A stretch of DNA of 64,000 bases from Cryptomeria japonica (taxonomy: Eukaryota > Streptophyta > Pinopsida > Cupressales > Cupressaceae): assembly GCF_030272615.1 (NCBI RefSeq), contig NC_081408.1, positions 202,906,191 to 202,970,190 of the forward strand, read 5' to 3'. Below are positions 11,259 through 22,392 of the stretch, piece after piece. The first letter of the stretch is position 1. Each line of letters starts with the position of its first letter. The notes below the pieces were generated by a model. It did not search any database and was not told the origin of the DNA. It was given only the letters and a program-made list of their open reading frames with translations. Made by a program: the position numbers and the translations under genes.

Positions 11259-13227
11259 CTAGTGATATTCAATGGTCTGCTGACGAACCAGTCACTAAGC
11301 AAATTAGGGAAAGTCTCCAAGTTGTGGGAACTAGATATCCTAAGGTTTTGAATAAATATTTTGATGAATTTAGGTGAAAAATGAGCCAAAGGATGAGAAT
11401 TTATGGAGATATTGTAAAGAAATATGAAGATGACATCTACTTTATCATAAAGGTAGATGAATGCATAATGGAAGCGGTAGAGCCAAGAAAGGAAACAATA
11501 GAACCTATGGGGTATGAAGTAATGTATGACATGTTGGATGGGTATTCCTCTACCCTAATTACCTCACCTTTAGATGCAAATAAAAATCAAACCGACACCT
11601 ACTTGGAAAGGGTAACACCGGTTGAAGATCTTATAGTGAAAAAGGGCAAGGCAGTGCCATCGGTATTGGCATCGGTTACCTCAGCCAGCCCAAAAGTGAC
11701 CAAGCAGTCACCTGCCAAGAAGAAACTAGAAGTTGCACCCACTAAAGTATTTGAGAGGAAGCGGTAGACCAAAAACAACTCACCAGAGTCAGAGGATGCC
11801 ATACCGGAAGTGTAGCCTAAGAAAACCAGGCAATCAAACAAGAAGGCTAAATCTACTAGTAATGCACCTGCATTGTTAGCACTGGTAAATATAGACATCT
11901 CTTCTTATAAGCCTCTGACACATTGTCAAAGGACTTTAAAGAATATTAAGAGAAAGGTGCTTGATGACTTAAAATAATATTTTGATGATTTTTCTAATAA
12001 TGAGAAGGAAGAAGTAGAGAAGGAAATGATAAAATATCTGTGTGTTAATGACCAGTCACCATTTGAAATTAGATCGGTGACACCTAATTCTTTATACAAT
12101 TCTTTGGACAATAAATGATGCATTTCTATTAAGAAAGAACAAGAAATAAGGGAGAAAGTCTTTGCTCAGTACTTTCCTGATGCCTCCAATTCTAAATTGT
12201 TTGAGATAATGGACAAGAATAATGGTCTCTTCTTCATGAGAAGAAGAAGACTCCAACTGCTTGAAGGTAGAACCTCTAAAGTGGAGAAGGACACTCATCT
12301 ACATGCCAAAGCTGTTGTCTGGTTACATCAAGTGTCTAAGACCAATAAGAAGCCTGAACAAGAACCTGACCTATCCTCAGCCAAACTGGATAAGGTATTT
12401 AATGCTGAAGGAGAAAGAGTTACAGAACAGGTTGACACTATTGATGTTTATGCATTGGATGTTGAGGATGTCACTCTGGACATAGAGAAGGAGAAACAGG
12501 ATAAAGAAAAAGAAGTAAAGGAGAAACTAGACAAGGAAAAGGCTGATAAGGAGAAAGCGGAGAAAGAGGAAGAGAAAAGGAAAGAGGAGGAGAAAAAGAA
12601 AGTGAAAGACAAGAAGAGACAAGAAGAGGAGAAGAGGAAAGAAGAGGAGAAGAGGAAAGTAGAGGAGAAGAAGAAAGAAGAGGAGAAAAAGGAGGAAGAA
12701 GATAAGAAGAAGGAAGAACTAGAGAAGAAACAAGAAGAAGACCAAAAGAAGAAAGAAGAAGAAAAGAAAAGAGCAGTAGAGGAGAAGGAAGCAAAAAGAG
12801 CCAATCAAGCAGAGAATCTCAAGGCAACCGGTGGTCAAGCCAAACCTATTGACAGGAACGATTGGAAGCATTGAGGAGGAAGAAGGAACAAGATGTTATT
12901 CAAATGGCGGTTGACACTCTTACCAGTTTGATTCCTAGTACTAACCTCCCGAGTACCAATTCCTCTCTGTCAAAGCTTAATCTTCTATGTACCTTTGTAG
13001 AGGACTAGGTCCAATGCCTGGAAGAATTTGCTGAAGCAAATGCAAAGAAGAAGCATGAAAAGGAACTCAACACTGCCTTAGTCAAGAAATTGAATGAGCT
13101 TTGGTCTCAACTTTAGAAACAACAGAAGGATATAAGTGTCACTATGGATGAGGGCAAACTCTTGTTGAGCAAAATCAGCCAACCCCATCTATTTTTATGA
13201 TGATGTGCTCACACAAAAAGATAAACT
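11259..13227 (+). pseudogene. El-3 ORF2, central part with Lys/Glu-rich helix
   Basis: Continuation of ORF2 after El-4. From 11261 one frame runs to about 12874, broken only by stops (near 11378, 11765, 11813, 11975 and 12116). Notable parts are MSQRMRIYGDIVKKYEDDIY and EPMGYEVMYDMLDGY (11381-11560), a Pro/Ser/Lys linker, then 12480-12810, about 110 codons of almost only Glu, Lys, Asp and Arg. That stretch predicts a long charged helix or coiled coil. A +1 shift near 12868 continues the frame through EQDVIQMAVDTLTSLIPS to a further coil-like region ending near 13190. I do not recognise the family. The long open reading with few frameshifts suggests it was once translated. Confidence 0.65.
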
Positions 13228-14419
13228 TGTAGTGTCCTAAAATTGCGACACTTGCAATTTTGACTGCATTTGGGTCTTCACGATGGCGGCGCAACGTTGC
13301 ACTTGAATGGAGACCCCGAAACCTGCTTGCGACATCAAAAACTGCATCTTTCTACACCTTGGCCTAATCCTCCTTGCACCCTGCTGTCCCGGGAGGTGGG
13401 ACCATGGCGCCCAGTGCTCTGGTCCCTAGCCCTATTTTGGGCCTGGTCTCTTGTTGGGCATCGGGTCTTTAAGTTTGCAAATTGGAAAATAATGTTCCTA
13501 GGTCGGCCTAAGGTTGGAAAAATCAGTCTCCTAACCCTAATTGACAAGTATATAAACTACATTTCCCCTCCCAGAAAGGGGAGAGAAAGAAACATATGCG
13601 TGCAAGAGGCAGAAGCGATAGGCAAACATTTAAACATTCAAGCATTCAAGCATTCCTTCAAGCAATTGAGCATTCTAAGTCTCCATTCAAGGCTAGGTGT
13701 TGCATTCAAGACAAGGATTCAACCATTGAAGAGGAGATCACCTACAACATACAACATACAACATCATTACACCTTCGCATGTAAGAATACAAACATTCTT
13801 ACAACAAGATATCAGTACTTGATTACATTACAAACACTTACATTTACAACATTCTCATTTCTTGGTTAATTCCAAAACTGGGGTTTGACCTAAGGGCAAA
13901 CCCCTAATCCCTAACCCCCCAATTGTCCTCTCTTTTCAATGTGTAGGTTGCAGGTATGCGGCTGTAATTGAAGATCTGGAATCCTTGTGCATAGACGAAC
14001 AGATCCCCCTTCGTTTCGCGGATTTTTTGGAGGACCGTGTGCACTCCGGGTGCCATCATCCCATGAACTTTCGCTCAAATTTGTAGGACAGCATCATCTC
14101 GACATTTTACTGCTAATTTTAGGTCCGTAGCTTCATCCCTATCCCTATCTCCATCTACAAGAAAATCTTTCTTGCTTTACATGCACTCCTAGTTCAACCC
14201 TTCTATCTACATTCTTTACAAAAGAGGGTATCCTTGCTATCTCAACCTTTGAAACTCATTTAGAATCCAGTCTTGCATTGTGTGGGATTGGATCATGTGG
14301 GTTTCAACCCCTCTTTTGAATGTAAAGTCTCTCCTAAGTGAAAACCGTCAATCCTAGTGACCTCCTTTCTCTCTCTTTGGAGTGGGGGGAACACCTAGGG
14401 TTCGATTTTTTGCTTTACA
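13228..14419 (+). repeat. El-5 5' LTR
   Basis: 1192 bp, starting TGTAGTGTCC and ending CTTTACA. It carries one unit of the 31-bp GGACCATGG repeat found in several copies in other LTRs of the family, and short CATTCAAG repeats near 13630-13660. Near 14020-14055 it has a GGACCGTGTGCAC motif that recurs in the leader. Confidence 0.92.
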
Positions 14420-14421
14420 TT

Positions 14422-14440
14422 TTGGTGAACCTGACGTGAA
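14422..14440 (+). promoter_or_regulatory. El-5 putative primer-binding site
   Basis: TTGGTGAACCTGACGTGAA lies directly after the 5' LTR, where reverse transcription would be primed. The start TTGGTGAAACC or TTGGTGAACC is shared with El-6 and El-9. I cannot match it securely to one tRNA. Confidence 0.6.
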
Positions 14441-15602
14441 CATCCTAATTCTGATTATTCATGGTTAGATCTGAAAAATTTGCTTCCTTCATTACATTTC
14501 CATGTTTGATCTTTTGCAAATTTTAGTGGTTAATTGCATAAAAACCGTAAATTTTCTTTTTAGTAATTGAGCTTGTGAAATGTTTAATTGTTAATGCTTG
14601 TTTCAGATCTACCCTTCTATTGCAAATTGTCAATTCATATTTCTGCTTTAATTCTGAAAATTAAGTGGTTAGGTGTCAAAACCCTAATTTTTAAAACCCT
14701 CTTGATTCAACCTTTGACTGATGATTTCACTGTTCAAAACACCTCCAAGTCTGCTGTAACTTTGGATTCTGCAACAAAATCACAATATCTCTCATCCCTA
14801 AAAATTTTGGAAAAATTTGCGAGGACCGTGTACACCCCGAGCGCCATCATCCCCGACATTTTTTCTGAAATTTCGGGACCTAGATCTTACTGTATTTTTC
14901 TGCTAAAATCTAGAATCTTGGTTGATTTCATTAATTCTAACACTTTCAAAATTAAAGTCAAAATTGGTCTAGTGATAGCTTGGATTAAGGCTTATAATCG
15001 TTCAAAAATTGTTGAAATTGAAATTTTGTGTTAAAATTGTGTTTCTTACAGTCCTAAATCTGAAAAGTGTGTTGGCATTCATTCGAAATTTTAGTACTTT
15101 ATTCAAATTCTTGCAGTTTGTGACTTTTGAAATTAAGTGTTTAATTGCAACAACTTTGATTTCCACTTTCAAAATTGAACTTTGCATGAAATTGAGTCAA
15201 CTTTTAAATTTCAAAGCTTGCATTGCTTTCAGTATTTCCTCTAAAATCATAAAATTCAAAATTTCAGTTTCCCTCTCTTTTTCAAAATTCAAATTTTGCA
15301 TTTTTCAACAATCTTGGTAGGGTTCAATTTTGAGATTGCAACTTTAATTTGGCCTATCTACAAATCGTAAAATCACTCAATTTTTTCAGATTAGCTTTAA
15401 AATCACCATAACTTTCATCTCTGAAAATTTCGAAAAAAGTTGCGAGCACTATGTGCACTGCGTTCGCCACGGTCCCCGACATTTTTTTTGAAACTTCGGG
15501 AAATTGTCATGATTGCATTTAATATCTTAAATCTAGGAGATTGGCTGATTTTATTGAAATTTGCTACTTCTAAATTCAAAATCTTCTCTCTTTCTTTAGT
15601 GC
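14441..15602 (+). other. El-5 untranslated leader with repeated hairpin motif
   Basis: About 1.16 kb of AT-rich sequence without a credible gene. It holds two copies (near 14820 and 15440) of the GC-rich motif that also occurs in the LTR near 14027. At 15446-15475 the motif forms an inverted repeat, clean in El-6 (GGACCGTG...CACGGTCC) but partly decayed here (GCACTATG...CACGGTCC). A packaging, dimerisation or translation role is possible but unproven. Confidence 0.6.
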
Positions 15603-16592
15603 ATGAGTTTTACAACAATAAGCCCTACTTACACTATTCCCATTAGACGAAGCCTTAGAATTAAGTTCTTCCAAGGTTTAATTACCGAGGAGATGGAACC
15701 TAATTTGAATGGCCTTTTTAACGAGGACATGGGTAATTCCTCTAATCCTCTTAATGATGAAGAAGCTCTCCATGAGGTTTCTGTGGAACAACTTTTGAAA
15801 TTGGATAACCAATTTGATGATTTTCAGCAATGGATGTCTCAAGAATACCCCGATAGTGAAGCTCTTTCATTAATTAAGGGTCTAAAACGTATGGTTCAAA
15901 GTGATAAGAATGGAATTGATATTCTACATAGTATTGTACACATTGTGGATTCGAATGTGATGCCTATGAAGAGTTATGCCGAAACTTTAGGTTATACACA
16001 ACCTCCTACTCAAGACAATCATTCTATTCCTTTGACAACTTCTATTGCTAGTATACCTACTTTTACATCAAACATAATGACTACTTCAATACAAAACATT
16101 CCACCTATGATCACCAGTCATGGGGGAAATCCTTCTTCTTCAATCAACCCTCTCCCTTCATTCAATCCGACTTCCTCATTCATTCCTTCAATGAGTGTCC
16201 CTATTACATCTCCACAAATGAACATGACGCAAGGGGGCAATTCATTTAACCCTTCCATTCCTCCTTGTAGTGTTCCTTCTTTTCAATCATCTCCTATGAC
16301 TAACTATCACAGTGTCCCACCACCTTACTCTCAATCAATACCTTCTTTCAATAACATAATACCTCCATCACAATATAACACGTCTAATATGAACTCTTCG
16401 ACTGAAGTGACCATTAACAATCTTGCACAAACTGCCTCTTCTTTACAACAACAAATTGCCTCTATGAATCAATCTAAGTGTAGTGTGCCCACATTTGATT
16501 TTGTGAGCCCACTTTCTGTTGACATTGTTCGAGCTATCCCCCCTAAGCATGTTGAAATCCCGCAATTGGAGCTTTCAAACAATATGTACTGA
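15603..16592 (+). pseudogene. gag: El-5 gag, N-terminal region
   Basis: 330 codons starting MSFTTISPTYTIPIRRSLRI; the same start is kept in El-6, which supports it. The first ~110 residues are acidic and probably helical. The rest is a Ser/Pro/Thr/Asn-rich linker followed by a short Gln-rich helix (ASSLQQQIASMNQ). The frame is cut off because El-5 lacks 41 bases that El-6 has, between two CTTT motifs near 16574. This shifts the frame just before the capsid domain. A TAA at 16606 also replaces a CAA still present in El-6. Confidence 0.85.
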
Positions 16593-16611
16593 TTTTGCTC
16601 ATGACTAAAGG

Positions 16612-19011
16612 TTGCTTGCAAAACTGTTTACTAGAACATTGAGAGATAAAGCTCTGCAATGGTATTGCTCATTGCCTTCCTATTCTATTACTTCTTTCCA
16701 ACAACTTGCAAATGCTTTTATTCAACAATTTCAAAACAATATAGGTCCTAAAGTAACTTTGATTGATTTAATGCATTGTAAACAAGGTGTTAAAGAAAAA
16801 ATGACTGATTTCATTGGTAGATATAAACATTTGTATGCTCAAATTTCTTTTCCAGTACCTGACAATGATATTCAAAGAATGTTTATTTCTAATTTACAAA
16901 AAGATATTAGAGAAAAACTTCTATTTTCTGAGTTTACTTCTTTCCAAAAGTTGTGTGCAACTCTTCACAATTATCAACTGACTGTGAGTCAAATGGAACA
17001 AGCAAATCCTATGGCTCCAAGTGATAAGGGTGATAGTAGTCAACAACCATTTGGGAAGTTTAAACTAAACAGAGAGGTCATTAAGTTCAATGAAAACATC
17101 ATCAACAACAATGTGAATGCAACATCAGGTGTGCCTCCTATTTCTAAGTTTTTCAAGAAAGAAAGAAAGTTTACTCCTTTGAATGAATCATTGCATAGTA
17201 TTATGAATAAGTTATTGGAACAAAATGTGCTTACCCTCCCTCCTATAAAGCAAATAGATCCTACAAAGATTAATTCACCCTATTTTGACAACAAATCTTT
17301 TTGTCAATTTCATCGTCAACCTGGGCATGATACTGAAAAATGTTTTGCTTTAAAGGGTAAAATTCAAGATTTGATTGATAATAATACTATCTCTATTTCA
17401 GGTGTAAACGATAAAGGCAACACATCTGTAGCTCCTCCTAACCAAAATCTTAATATTTTTACTGATCCATTACCTTCTCATACCTCTAATGTGATTGAGA
17501 CTAATGATTCCTCTTTCTCACCTGATAGTCTTTTGTCTATGACTCCGAATGTGATTAACTTTGTGGAGAAGAAGAAAATCCCTAAAGAGCCTTCCATCAT
17601 ATTTGATTCTAGTGAAACTATCAGGGCACCTAATGGTCCTTTGTATATAGCTACAAAAGTCAAGAATACACCTTGCCGTGGAGTGCTTATTGATCCTTCT
17701 TGTATGGTTAATGTCATTACTGAAGAATTTCTTTTTACCTTGCAATTGAATCAAGTGATCTATGACAAAACAAATGTGGTTGTGAAATTATTTGATGCAT
17801 TTTCTTCTCCCACAATTGGTTCTATTACATTACCTATTGAGGTCCATAACAAATCCCTTGAGGTGAGCTTTGCTATTATTCCATCATCTAAACAATTTCG
17901 TGTGAAGCTAGGCTATCCTTGGCTATCTTCCATGAAAACTATTGCTTCTCCTATTCACAAGTGTTTGAAATTTCCCCATAATGGTGAAATTGTTACTATC
18001 AATCATAGTCTCTTTAAACCAGCTGAAAGAACTTCTAGCATTCCTATTGATTATTTTTGGCCTAAACAATTTCAATCTCTTCCACCGCGAAGTGATCATC
18101 TTTTCAAATCTTATCAAAAGTGGAAAAAAGATATGATCCTATCTCTAAGTGAACCTAGAACACCCAAACTTGATATTCCTATCATTCTTGAGAAGGAAGT
18201 TCTTCCTTTGAAAGATAAAACTAATTTCTTTCCTCAAGAAGATTCCCAACCCATCCCTAAGGATGTGACTATGTCTATGTCTAATAAAATTTCTAAAGGT
18301 AGACCTATACCTCCTCATCATGATGGACTTGGTCTCCTTCCTAAACTAGATATTCCTCCTTTATATGGAGCGGTTCCTCCTCCTTCCTCTTATAGAGAGA
18401 AGAGACCCTCCTCTTCTCCTATTATCCAACCTAAGAGACCACAACCTAAACACCCAAGTGATAAGGATGAGAACATTCCTCCTCCTCAATCTTCTCAACT
18501 TCCTACTAAGACTAGACAAAATCGTTCTGCGCGCAAACGCCAATGAAAGCATCATCTTAGAGCTTGTGCAGCTGCTTCTCAAACTTTGCAATCCCCCAAA
18601 ACACCTTCAGCTAGTATTATTCCATTTTCTCCTCAGCCGAAAATTGAGCCAAAATCTCCTAAACATAAGATGCATGATGGTTTTGATCCTATGCGAGTTA
18701 AAGATCCTATTTTTATAAATCTTGATGATGATATAGATGAAAATGTTATTCATGATGAAAATGTTACTCCTCTTTCTTTTGATAGTGAATATGAATATGT
18801 TGATGTTGATAACCATTTATCTAAAAAAATTTCTAAAGCACTTATCCTAGCTCCTAAACAAGAACAACATGGCGTGGAACATGAACATAGCCCTTGTTTG
18901 GATCTTGTGATAGCTCCATCTCCTGTGTTGGATGTTCCTCCTCTAGCGTGTTTCCTGCCTTCCCAAAATATTGATCAGCAAGATCGGGGGGTGGATGACA
19001 TGCTGGACTAG
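16612..19011 (+). pseudogene. gag-pro: El-5 gag capsid, zinc knuckle and protease-like domain
   Basis: One frame to 19011, broken by a single TGA at 18544, where El-6 has CGA. First comes the capsid domain (RDKALQWYCSLPSY, DFIGRYKHLYAQISFPVPD). A variant knuckle follows at about 17305 (CQFHRQPGHDTEKC, CX2HX4HX4C). Next is a retropepsin-like domain near 17680 with LIDPSCMVNVITEEFLF and LGYPWLSSMKTIASP. Its active-site triplet reads DPS instead of DSG or DTG, and El-6 agrees, so activity is doubtful. A Pro-rich tail of about 250 residues and an acidic end (ending GVDDMLD) close the frame. No polymerase follows. Confidence 0.9.
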
Positions 19012-19762
19012 TTTCATTAGCATAGCAGACTCTCTCCTCCTCTCTTGATCTCTTTTGTTACTTCTTCTATGTGTTATTCTCATTCTTCTATTTGTTGTCC
19101 TTAGTGTTGTCTACTTGAGGATGATGCAAAGCATTGAGATCTCTTTTGGTCTCTCTCATGTTGACTCAAAAGACACATGTGTTCCCTTCTTCTAGGTGAC
19201 TTCCTTGATTGGGGAATGAAGAACAATTATGCATACATACATATGATATACATGAATTATCATACAGCATACTGACCCCAAGGAAAGCGAAGTCACCTCA
19301 TGCTTTGTGTTTTGTGTCTATTATCCTTGGGCTTATCTCACACTTGGGGGCTAAATCCTTGTGATAACATGCTCCTTTCCCTTCTCATTTCTTATATGTA
19401 TCACTACCTTAAACCAATCACCCCCGATGAGGCATGTGCAATCTCTTTAACGTAGGGGCATACACTCCATTCATATCTCTTCAAGATACTTGAAAATTTC
19501 TTGGCGAATTTAGCTTTGCCTTGAAAATTTTTGGTATTTTTCTTGCATGACTCATAGCAAGGGAACCTTACTATTGACAGTCATGGTTCTCCCTCGTAAT
19601 CTTCCCTTTTACTTTGTCAATTGAAGTCATAAGATCCTTAGTCCACTGGGGGCTTAGTGTATCTTGCCTCCTTGACATGGTGAAATTTTTTCAATGTTGT
19701 TTCCTTTTACTTTACCGGAAGTATGGGCATACGCTTCTACTCCCACTAAAGTGGGGGCTAAA
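19012..19762 (+). other. El-5 3' untranslated region with polypurine tract
   Basis: 750 bases with no gene, ending in the tract AAAGTGGGGGCTAAA (19748-19762) directly before the 3' LTR. The same tract is present in El-6 and El-9. The region is well conserved in El-6 (21649-22392, inverted). Confidence 0.85.
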
Positions 19763-20428
19763 TGTAGCATCCTAAAATTGCGACACTTGCAATTTTGACT
19801 ACATTTGGGTCTTCACGATGACGACGCAATGTTGAACCTAAATGGAGACCCCGAAACCTGCTGGCAACATCAAAAACTGCATCTTTCTGCACCTTGGCCT
19901 GATCCTCCTTGCACCCTACTATCTCAAGAGGTGGGACCATGGTGCCCGGCGCAGTGGTCCTTCAGGACCATGGTGCCTAGTGCCCTGGTCCCTCAGGACC
20001 ATGGCACCCAGCGCCCTGGTCCCTGGCCCTATTTTGGGCCCGGTCTCTTGTTGGGCATCGGGTCTTTAAGTTTGCAAATTGGAAAATAATGTTCCTAGGT
20101 CGGCCTAAGGTTGGAAAAATCAGTCTCCTAACCCTAATTGACAAGTATATAAACTACATTTCCCCTCCCAGAAAAGGGAGAGAAAGAAACATATGTGTGC
20201 AAGAGGCGGAAATGATAGGCAAACATTCAAACATTCAATCATTCAAGCATTCCTTCAAGCAATTGAGCATTCTAAGTCTCCATTCAAGGCTAGGTGTTGC
20301 ATTCAAGACAAGGATTCAACCATTAAAGAGGAGATCACCTACAACATACAACATACAACATCATTACACCTTCACATGTAAGAATACAAACATTCTTACA
20401 ACAAGGTATCAGTACTTGATTACATTAC
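19763..20428 (+). repeat. El-5 3' LTR, first part
   Basis: The LTR starts TGTAGCATCC and is interrupted by El-6 after the target sequence ATTAC (20424-20428). It holds three 31-bp units (19934-19964, 19965-19995, 19996-20026), where the 5' LTR has one. Confidence 0.93.
19934..20026 (+). repeat. 31-bp minisatellite, three units, in El-5 3' LTR
   Basis: Three tandem units each begin GGACCATGG and end near TGGTCC(C/T). The two added units (62 bp) account for nearly all of the 63-bp length difference between the El-5 LTRs (1192 versus 1255 bp with El-6 and one target copy removed). Confidence 0.93.
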
Positions 20429-21648
20429 TATAAAGCGGAAAAATCGAACCCTAGTTGTTCTCCCCTCCCCAACTCCAAGGAGAGAGAAGGGAGAGTCACT
20501 AGGGTTGATCGTTTTCACTTAGGAGGGACTTTACATTCAAAAGAGAGGTTGAAACCCACAAGATCCAATCCCACACAATGCAAGATTGGATTCTAAATGA
20601 GTTTCAAGGGTTAAGACATCAAGGATACCCTCTTTTGTAAAGAATGTTGATAGAAAGATTGAACTAGGAATGCATGTAAAGTAGGAAAGATTCGCCTATA
20701 AACAGAGATAGGGATATGGGATGAAGTTGTGGACCTGGAATTAGCAGTAAAATGTCAAGACGATGCTGCTCTACAAATTTGAGCAAAAGTTGACGGGATG
20801 ATGGCGCCCGGCGTGCACACGGTCCTCCAAAAAATCCGCGAAATGAAAGGGGATTTGTTCATCTCTGCACAAGGATTCCAGATCTTCAATTACAGCCACG
20901 TACTTGCAACCTACACATAGAAAAGAGAGGACAATTGGGGGGTTAGGGATGAGGGTTTTGCCTTTAGGTCAAACCCCGGTTTTGGAATTAAACAAGAAAT
21001 GAGAATGCTGTAAATGTAAATGTTTGTAATGTAAACAAGTACTGATACCTTGTTGTAAGAATGTTTGTATTCTTACATGCGAAGGTGTAATGTATGTAGT
21101 ATGTTGTATGTTGTATGTGATCTCCTCTTCAATATTTGAATCCTTGTCTTGAATGCAACACTTAGCCTTGAATGGAGACTTAGAATGCTCAATTGCTTGA
21201 AGGAATGCTTGAATGCTTGAATGCTTGAATGCTTGAATGTTTGAATGTTTGAATATCGCTTCTGTGCCTTGTTCTTGCTTATTTCCTTCCTACCTCCTCA
21301 AATGGGAGGGGAAATGTAGTTTATATACTTGTTAATTAGGGTTGATAGACTGATTTTCCTAACCTTGGGCCAACCAGGAAACAATATTTTCCAATTTGCA
21401 AACTTAAAGACCCGAAGCCCCAAAAGAGACCGGGCCCAAAATAGGGCCAGGGACCAGGGTGCTGGGCGCCATGGTCCCACCTCTCGGGACAGCAGGGTGC
21501 AAGGAGGATCAGGCCAGGGTGCAAAAAAATGCAGTTTTTGATATCATGAACAAGTTTCGGGGTCTCCATTTAGGTTCAGTGTTGCGTCGCCATCGTGAAG
21601 ACCCAAATGCGATCGAAATTGCAAGTGTCGCAATTTTAGGATGCTACA
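20429..21648 (-). repeat. El-6 3' LTR
   Basis: 1220 bp with one 31-bp unit (about 21447-21478). An 8-bp GAATGCTT repeat runs at about 21205-21250. The outer end reads TATAAAGC on the plus strand where TGTAAA is expected, so the terminal CA has become TA in element sense. Confidence 0.93.
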
Positions 21649-22392
21649 TTTAGCCCCCACTTTAGCGGGAGTATAAGTGTATGCCAATACTTTCGGTAAA
21701 GTACAAGGAAACAATATTGAAAGACTTTCACCACGTCACGAAGGCAAGATACACCAAGCCCCCAGTGGACTAAGGATCTTACGACTTCGATTGATGAAGT
21801 TAAAGGGAAGATTGCAAGGGAGAACCATCATTGTCAGTAGTAAGGTTCCCTCACTATGAGTCATGCAAGAAAGATATCAAAAATTTTCAAGGCAAAGCTA
21901 AATTTGTCAAGAAATTTTCAAGTATCTTGAAGAGATATGAACAGGGTGTATGCCCCCGTATGTTAAAGCGATCGCACACTCCTCACCGGGGGTAATTGCT
22001 TTAAGGTAGTGATACATATAAGAAATGATAAAGGAGCACATTATCACACGGATTTAGCCCCCAAGTGTGAGATAAGCCCAAGGATAATAGACACAAAACA
22101 CGAAGCACAAGGTGACTTCGCTTTCCTCGGGGTCAGTATGCTGTATGATAATTCATGTATATCATATGTATGTATGCATAATTGTTCTTCATTCCCCAAT
22201 CAAGGAAGGTCACATAGAAGAAGGGAACACATGTGTCTTTTGAGTCAACATGAGAGAGACCAAAAGAGATCTCAATGTTTTGCATCGTCCTCAAGTAGAC
22301 AACACTAAGGACAACAAATAGAAGAATGAGAATAACACATAGAAGAAGTAACAAAAGAGAAGAGGAGAGAGTCTGCTATGCTAATGAACTAG
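21649..22392 (-). other. El-6 3' untranslated region and polypurine tract
   Basis: The tract (plus strand TTTAGCCCCCACTTT, 21649-21663) lies directly inside the LTR. The rest is noncoding and collinear with 19012-19762 of El-5. Chance short frames here read into untranslated sequence and are not genes. Confidence 0.85.

Noticed and set aside
12448-12804. Long minus-strand frames rich in Ser, Phe and Leu opposite the Lys/Glu stretch
   Set aside because: They are the complement of the GAA/GAG/AAG-rich ORF2 segment; composition alone keeps them open and they have no independent support.
13270-13869. 200-codon plus-strand frame in the El-5 5' LTR (and similar frames in the other LTRs)
   Set aside because: It lies wholly inside the LTR, changes with minisatellite copy number, and has no known domain; treated as chance.
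22009-22354. Short frames on both strands beside the El-6 purine tract
   Set aside because: The region is collinear with the untranslated 3' region of El-5 and the frames are not kept between copies.
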